A stretch of 64,000 bases of DNA from Alviniconcha marisindica. Taxonomy: Eukaryota > Mollusca > Gastropoda > Provannidae. The position numbers and the translations under genes are program-made. The stretch spans positions 87,501 through 151,500 of the forward strand of contig JABMCL010003715.1 in assembly GCA_018857735.1 (NCBI GenBank), given 5' to 3'. Under the pieces are notes generated by a model. That model saw only the letters and a program-made list of their open reading frames with translations. It was not told the DNA's origin and searched no databases. Shown here piece by piece: positions 61,498-64,000 of this stretch (within the stretch, counting starts at the first letter, position 1; each line of letters starts with the position of its first letter).

Positions 61498-64000
61498 CAT
61501 GAAAAATACCCCCACTGCTTTTGAGAAGAGAGAAAACTATTCATGCACACTGCTTCAGCAAGGTCAACAATCTTCCTTACCTCACCAGTGTGATGCAGAG
61601 GTCACCACAGCCTCTGGCTATATAACTAACAAAGCAAGCAGACGTATCCCTTTTATGTATTCTAAAACGGACTACAGGGAGTCACTGCAAGTCATCTGAC
61701 ATCAGAAAATGTGATGGCACAAAGTAGTCTGAAATCCACCCAAATCCCTTTTTAACCCACTTCTTAACTCACAATGACATCAAGATTATATACACTAAAA
61801 CCCAAACCACCCCCCCCCCCCACCATCCAAGAACAACAACACCACCAAAAAACAAAACAAACAAAAAGAGAGAGAGGAAAAAAAGAAAAAAGGAGAAGCA
61901 AAAAAAGTTCCATTTCAGTCCTTTGCTACAAGCCTGCCATCCATGACCCAAAAGCCTCCTTTTTTTCTTTCTTTCTCAGCGGCAAAAGCAACATACAAAA
62001 GCTCCAACAGACTTAGATGAATGCATCTGTTTTTTGCTCACGCATAAAGCAACAAGCAGTGACTGCTTCAATCATCACTACAGATCAAGGGGCGTCCATT
62101 CTGACCTTCTTCTTCCTGCATCATTGTGGGGCTGGGGGCGCTGGCAGTGTCAGAATCATCCCCGTCCCCGTTGTCTTCCTCGCTGCTGCTGACGTCGTCC
62201 TCCCCGTCGGATGCGGCCGTGGCTGTCGAGGCCATGCTCTCACACGTCGAAGTGGTGCGGCGATCCGACTGAAACCCCAAGAACCTTTTCACGTGAATTA
62301 ACCTTCTCCCCCCCTTCCCCCTTTCCAACATGAAATGTGGGATTCATGGGTGAAAGTTTTATGTTCTGAAAGTACAGATTTTTTTTTATAACTTGGCACG
62401 ACCCGCAAGCGCTGTCGGAGCCTTTCACTGGGACGCAAAGTCTGATGAAAAAATGAAGAAGAAAAAAAGAGAGAAAAAAAAAAAAAGGAAAGAAATTACA
62501 GCCTACATTTCATTAAAACTGTTTAATTGTGTGGTGTGCTTGTAAACAAACATGCTTTCAACAATGTAAAACTTTTTCCTTTTCCAAATTTGAATTTCAA
62601 TTCCAAAACACTGAAACTGGGTACTCAGCAGTTCCCCAACACCGATCTGATGATAACTAGTGAGCAACTTTCACCCATGGAAACTCACCTTCAAGGCAGT
62701 GAGAGAGGTTTGTGCTGCCACCCAAGATTGAACCCTGGTCTGCTGCATGTTTGAACAAAGTGGTAACCATTACACCACTGCTGCCTCTCAGGTTATTAAA
62801 AAAAAAAGAAAAAAAGAAAAAGAAGAAGAAAAAGAAAAGAAGAAAGAGTAAAAAAGAAAAGAAAAAAACTGTACTAACTGCTGGAGCCGGTCCTTTTAGA
62901 TCAAATGCAAGCAGGAAAAAGTGAGAGTTCAGAACTCTGCAATCACACCTTATTCAAACACAGAAACGGGTAACAACACCGCACACAAAATCCATGAGAC
63001 AGGGGGCCTAGTCTGCACTGCAGGAGCCAAACGAAAAGCTCACAGTGAGCAAAGGAAAGGGACAGGGAACCAACCCAGCCAATCACTTCCATTGTGGGGT
63101 TTTCAAGGTGGCTTTAGAAATGAGATCGAGTGTGGCTGTGGAAAGTTGGGGCCTTCAGCAGCTGCTGCTCTACCACTCTGCATGCATGTCAATCCATTGC
63201 ACACCCACCCTTCTTTCACCCCACCACCCAGGCGTGTATGCACAGAAACTACAGACCCCCACCCTTCTTTCACACCCAACCCCCCACCACCCAGGCATGC
63301 ATGCACAGACTAGAGACCCCCACCCTTCTTTCACACCCAACCCCCCACCACCCAGGCGTGTATGCACAGAGACTAGAGACCCCCACCCTTCTTTCACCCC
63401 CCCCCCCCCCACCCAGGCGTGCATGTACAGAAACTAGAGACCCCAACCTTCTTTCACCCCCCCCCCACCACCCACCCACCCAGGCGTGTATGTACAGAAA
63501 CTAGAGACCCCCACCCTTCTTTCACACCCAAACCCCCCACCACCCAGGCGTGTATGCACAGAGACTAGAGACCCCCACCCTTCTTTCACACCCAACCGCC
63601 CCCCTCCCCCCCACCACACAGGCATACATGCACAGAAACTAGAGACCCCCACCCTTCTTTCACCCCCCCCGCCCCCCTCCACCCACCTAGGCGTGCACTA
63701 CAGAAACTAGAGACCCCCATCCTTCTTTCACACCCAACCCCCCACCACCCAGGCATGCATGCACAGAAACAAGAGACCACCACCCTTCTTTCACACCCAA
63801 CCGCCCCCTCCCCCCCACCACACAGGCATACATGCACAGAAACTAGAGACCCCCCCCCCCCACCTAGGCGTGCATGTACAGAAACTAGAGACCCCCACCC
63901 TTCTTTCACACCCAACCCCCCACCACCTAGGCATGCATGCACAAAGACTAAGACACGCTATGCCACTCACCTTTTCCTTGTGTTCCTGCAGGATGGCCTC
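40415..64000 (-). CDS. NCOR: Nuclear receptor corepressor (NCoR/SMRT family), C-terminal 20 exons
   Basis: A scaffold that recruits histone deacetylase complexes to unliganded nuclear receptors. Twenty coding exons joined by in-phase GT-AG introns give 6537 nt, 2178 residues plus stop; the 5' part with SANT domains is outside the window. Evidence for the family: GSITHGTP and GSITKGTP motifs; SRATLMNDFLTAQQM, like the conserved N-D-Y/F-I/L-T-x-Q-Q-M segment; LIHSAIERNL; CORNR boxes LIDAIII and HIDAIII; and the C-terminal EPAPLLSSQYETLSDDDDN, close to the vertebrate ending. The rest is low-complexity (Q, H, S, P, G). Introns are dense with minisatellites. Lophotrochozoans are expected to have one such gene, so NCoR1 versus NCoR2 is not distinguished. 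Confidence 0.93.
42112..43912 (-). other. Corepressor last intron
   Basis: Contains a poly-A run (42579-42602), a G-rich tract (43685-43720) and otherwise unique sequence. No extra exon recognised, and phases of the flanking exons agree directly. Confidence 0.6.
43913..44282 (-). CDS. NCOR: Corepressor exon S (Gln tracts)
   Basis: It encodes EAERLASQQQQQQQSQQQQ, a second Gln run, MEIDSLKLPVDRSGMAGRVT and ends NAGGGEIG|G. The EAERLA start resembles the family. The donor is gag|gtaatt. Confidence 0.88.
44495..44769 (-). CDS. NCOR: Corepressor exon R
   Basis: It encodes VPTHSKPHISTEAPSQSSAT, then SDLQRPRSFSGTSHGSGQQA and ends HHQQVLN|gtgagt. A different reading frame on the same strand also stays open, but only this one joins both neighbours in phase. 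Confidence 0.87.
45055..46065. repeat. 53-bp minisatellite, about 19 copies
   Basis: Unit 'gtagggatgggagggagaca' plus 'ggacagggtcactaactggg' and 'gtggggagaggg', exact 53-bp period with few indels. A variant 'aactagggcgcgg' recurs in several copies. The array stops about 30 bases from the donor side of exon Q. Confidence 0.95.
46098..46282 (-). CDS. NCOR: Corepressor exon Q (second CORNR box)
   Basis: It encodes GGGEKSTKMITLGDHIDAII and INDYNN. The motif HIDAIII (IDAIII at 46219-46236) in the context ITLGDHI matches the vertebrate ITLADHICQII receptor-interaction helix. It ends SMPGP|G. Confidence 0.95.
46387..46426. repeat. (GA)n then AGAGC repeats
   Basis: (GA)20 followed by 'agagcagagcagagcaga', then an ATTG tetranucleotide (46456-46470) that begins a retroposon-like end 'aactttatttctcaacggtg'. 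Confidence 0.8.
46658..46922 (-). CDS. NCOR: Corepressor exon P
   Basis: It encodes SPSPSHSHTDSRSSTPSKYK, PAWKYFGRGG, then a Ser/Gly-rich run ending NSSTE. Phase 1 in and 2 out match neighbours. Confidence 0.88.
47356..47823 (-). CDS. NCOR: Corepressor exon O (first CORNR box)
   Basis: It encodes DTRQMTDRNYMRKLAEDHGS, then SLTAATLIDAIIIHSIN with the CORNR-type motif LIDAIII (47588-47608), followed by a Gly-rich run and PNKTPTRPP. By position and sequence it corresponds to the vertebrate IDVII interaction motif. The donor is ccag|gttggt. Confidence 0.92.
47850..48375. repeat. About 25-bp minisatellite
   Basis: Unit 'gtcatgggaaacattcacaa' plus 'catta', some 20 copies with deletions, between corepressor exons N and O. 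Confidence 0.9.
48365..49030. repeat. About 150-bp degenerate tandem repeat, four copies
   Basis: Copies start near 48375, 48515, 48705 and 48925 and share 'gaggtgggtgatgccctgat', 'ttggtcagc' and 'tatgtttcatcct'-like blocks. Confidence 0.65.
49030..49172. repeat. CCCCTACCC / CACA repeat
   Basis: Regularly spaced C-runs (cactacccctacccaaac) capable of i-motif or, on the other strand, G-quadruplex structures. Confidence 0.7.
49358..49547 (-). CDS. NCOR: Corepressor exon N
   Basis: It encodes HHEVVDLRGEPETRRPPPTS, a nine-residue Gly run, then YMSGRPDSRAEHPPGSSAGA and ends SRDT|G. The frame is set by both neighbours; other open frames at this place are shadows. Confidence 0.83.
50148..50333 (-). 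CDS. NCOR: Corepressor exon M (Gln/His-rich)
   Basis: It encodes ERAAAAQQASRTAWEHH, then long Gln and His tracts, and ends RRAMEHRAAEMEQQQ. Probably a coiled or helical Glu/Gln-rich segment; 62 residues. Confidence 0.88.
50430..50675. repeat. Direct and inverted repeat cluster
   Basis: 'aatctccaaggatgaggcgc' to 'gaatcactctagaaact' is duplicated with about 85-bp period (50513 and 50600). The left part 'gtaagggtgcccacaggg' is the approximate reverse complement of 'cctgtgggcacacttac' inside each copy. Confidence 0.75.
50996..51320. repeat. Inverted pair of repeat R1 (foldback)
   Basis: Arm 1 at 50996-51120 (cacacaagggagttaatccg to aactccaccagagg) and arm 2 at 51199-51319 are reverse complements at roughly 85% by eye, separated by about 75 bases. 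Arm 2 lies within 60 bases of the exon L donor. Confidence 0.85.
51376..51534 (-). CDS. NCOR: Corepressor exon L (tandem CAGCAG acceptor)
   Basis: It encodes QRGPASPRQVMLGVPHSTEQ, an HPHQHPHPSPY stretch and ends LRQERER. The acceptor reads ctccagcag, so the exon can start at 51534 or three bases later at 51531, adding or dropping one Gln. Confidence 0.87.
51700..51840. repeat. Poly-C, CA repeats and 120-bp duplication
   Basis: 'actgtttcatggcaaatgta' and 'gtcaacagctct' occur twice, each followed or preceded by C and CA runs. 51841-52403 is otherwise unique intron. Confidence 0.7.
52404..52634 (-). CDS. NCOR: Corepressor exon K
   Basis: It encodes ASPHMASSREEKPSPHSSHW, a Gln tract, HPHSMPMDPHHGRPSIVMG and ends DSTTLQ; 77 residues, phase 0. 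Confidence 0.87.
52850..53475. repeat. AGGTCA-containing minisatellites
   Basis: A roughly 50-bp unit (ctaagtctcagttcttggtt then acaggtcaatcaat) at 52850-53160, then a 27-bp unit (ctctctgtgtcacaggtcaa then aacaatc) at 53160-53475. I count about 16 exact AGGTCA hexamers. Confidence 0.9.
53679..53864 (-). CDS. NCOR: Corepressor exon J
   Basis: It encodes EAEREELSPRGREMPPGPAP through MGAEHLHGK; 62 residues, phase 0 on both sides. Confidence 0.87.
54030..54775. repeat. 21-bp minisatellite, about 35 copies
   Basis: Unit 'gattatctgaccggttacagt' with variants gaccagtcacagt and gaccggtcacagt, in the intron between exons I and J. Some copies contain the palindrome TGACCGGTCA (54047-54056, about 54227-54236). 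Confidence 0.95.
54840..55096 (-). CDS. NCOR: Corepressor exon I
   Basis: It encodes RSGHMVYEGGYSHPSGSYYE through SSRATLMNDFLTAQQMPRRK. The last block matches the family's conserved N-D-Y/F-x-T-x-Q-Q-M helix. Confidence 0.92.
55553..56306 (-). CDS. NCOR: Corepressor exon H (754 bp, ITxGTP motifs)
   Basis: It encodes DLSRRQPDLIDKGVHGYKGN onward, a poly-Ser/Ala stretch, PPGSITHGTPVSHPQVI and MEGSITKGTPMQGRGG. Paired G-S-I-T-x-G-T-P motifs are a hallmark of the middle part of NCoR/SMRT. It ends LDPSYQ|G. Confidence 0.92.
56775..57240. repeat. About 32-bp minisatellite
   Basis: 'aactccctgtgcctcacatt' plus 'ccaatgaactacact'-type units, about 14 copies. Confidence 0.9.
57245..57362. repeat. Short repeat next to exon G donor
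   Basis: 'cctttgcagtgcactgcac' with 'gttac' repeated five times. On the minus strand each copy reads GCAAAGGTAAC, a donor-like sequence. Confidence 0.8.
57366..57592 (-). CDS. NCOR: Corepressor exon G
   Basis: The acceptor is tctcttag. It encodes PGEHPMQRHPMMPGGPTPGG, then an Arg/Asp-Pro rich run (GDPRDPRDLHDMREGRDPRG) ending GREYEVQ. Confidence 0.85.
57775..58100. repeat. (GA)n-rich block in a duplicated intron segment
   Basis: GA and GACA repeats. The flanking sequence 'gctgaggtgagaccct' occurs at 57713 and again at 58139, so about 425 bp has been duplicated. Confidence 0.85.
58283..58452 (-). CDS. NCOR: Corepressor exon F
   Basis: It encodes AHSTHSDSGRRTMSPHQSML, then KPPSCVRDLIHSAIERNL, a helix-like block that resembles a conserved repression-domain segment of NCoR/SMRT. 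The donor is C|gtgagt. Confidence 0.88.
59176..59315. repeat. 85-bp direct duplication beside exon E
   Basis: 'gaagttttgaaccacagacc' to 'agtatacccccca' occurs at 59176 and 59261. Confidence 0.85.
59339..59522 (-). CDS. NCOR: Corepressor exon E
   Basis: Read from splice signals cgttgcag and cag|gtaggt; frame fixed by neighbours. It encodes GRPSSRGEVPVIREMPHMRD, then a Gly/Pro/Met-rich run ending PTRLSPRPPS. No long Met-initiated frame marks it, but phase, coding sense and splice sites fit. Confidence 0.82.
59575..59645 (-). mobile_element. SINE-like tail, copy 3 (inverted)
   Basis: The reverse complement reads atcgccctgatataacagta and ctggttgattgggcgtaaaa, matching the copies at 8072-8135 and 9774-9835. 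Confidence 0.65.
60030..60102. repeat. 23-bp repeat, about three copies
   Basis: 'aatgtgtccaatccaacaat' plus 'caa', adjacent to the exon D donor. Confidence 0.85.
60115..60338 (-). CDS. NCOR: Corepressor exon D
   Basis: The acceptor is ctgtgcag. It encodes GPVSVSVGSGGLYSGVPPGL through SSISSMTSISASPVPG. Low-complexity Pro/Ser-rich. Confidence 0.85.
60870..60932. repeat. (CA)n microsatellite
   Basis: About 30 CA units just beyond the exon C donor. Confidence 0.97.
60958..61273 (-). CDS. NCOR: Corepressor exon C
   Basis: Ser/Thr/Ala-rich: AQQGEMPQSSLAVRDREADN, QGSLRSIDNDSSATMSADEG, and a poly-Thr run TITTTTTTTAATV. Phase 1 in and phase 2 out agree with both neighbours. Confidence 0.85.
61421..61496. 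repeat. (GA)n microsatellite
   Basis: About 37 GA units in the intron between exons B and C. Confidence 0.97.
62106..62268 (-). CDS. NCOR: Corepressor exon B
   Basis: The acceptor is ggtttcag. It encodes SDRRTTSTCESMASTATAAS, an acidic run (EEDNGDGDDSD), then TASAPSPTMMQEEE, ending G|gtcaga. Confidence 0.85.
62660..62795 (-). mobile_element. tRNA-derived SINE head
   Basis: On the minus strand, box A-like GTGGTGTAATGGTTA (62764-62778) and box B-like GGGTTCAATCTTGG (62722-62735) are followed by a short body ending in caccttcaagg-like sequence. An A/AAAG-rich run (62799-62870) flanks its head side on the plus strand. Confidence 0.6.
63195..63960. repeat. About 60-65 bp minisatellite beside exon A
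   Basis: Unit 'actagagacccccacccttc' plus 'tttcacacccaaccccccac' and 'cacccaggcgtgtatgcaca', about 12 copies, with variable C runs. It ends within about 15 bases of the exon A donor. Confidence 0.95.
63971..64000 (-). CDS. NCOR: Corepressor exon A (partial, at window edge)
   Basis: Ten codons, EAILQEHKEK, ending at donor AAG|gtgagt. The phrase resembles the L-Q-x-H-K segment that follows the second SANT region in this family. The exon continues past the window. Confidence 0.75.

Overview
This is a window of animal nuclear DNA. Genes are split by GT-AG introns, homologues are metazoan, and introns and flanks are packed with microsatellites, minisatellites and tRNA-derived SINEs. The recurring short-retroposon tail (ending in a motif like GACTGGGCGTAAAACACC) and the repeat density suggest a mollusc, most likely a gastropod. 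That taxonomic call is inference. All exon edges were read by eye from splice signals, frame and family resemblance.

Four genes are supported. (1) Plus strand, 7301-15422: the 3' seven coding exons of a matrix metalloproteinase. They carry the catalytic domain with the zinc motif, a hinge, four hemopexin blades and a hydrophobic C-terminus like the GPI-anchored MMP17/MMP25 type. The signal peptide and pro-domain exons are not visible, so they probably lie upstream. (2) Minus strand, 34393-29730: a complete six-exon NTAQ1 (N-terminal glutamine amidase, N-degron pathway), 204 residues, with the Cys-His-Asp triad. (3) Plus strand, 35755-36096: a small secreted six-cysteine protein of 113 residues, function not recognised. 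(4) Minus strand, 64000-40415: the last 20 coding exons (2178 codons plus stop) of a nuclear receptor corepressor (NCoR/SMRT/SMRTER family). It has CORNR-box receptor-interaction motifs and the family's C-terminal signature. SANT domains lie beyond the window edge.

Layout: 1-7300 is repeats with a broken SAM-like ORF. 7.3-15.4 kb is the MMP coding part. 15.4-26.9 kb has no coding signal and may be one very long MMP 3' UTR ending at a good poly(A) site near 26.9 kb. 28-29.7 kb is probably the NTAQ1 3' UTR, so MMP and NTAQ1 converge. NTAQ1 and the small secreted gene are divergent, and the secreted gene and the corepressor converge near 37 kb. 37.8-64 kb is the corepressor with its 3' UTR and repeat-filled introns.

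The genes do not form an obvious functional unit. The most unusual material is structural: nested transposon insertions inside an MMP intron, a minisatellite that runs into a real splice acceptor, an inverted pair of interspersed repeats, and corepressor introns filled with arrays rich in nuclear-receptor half-site sequences.
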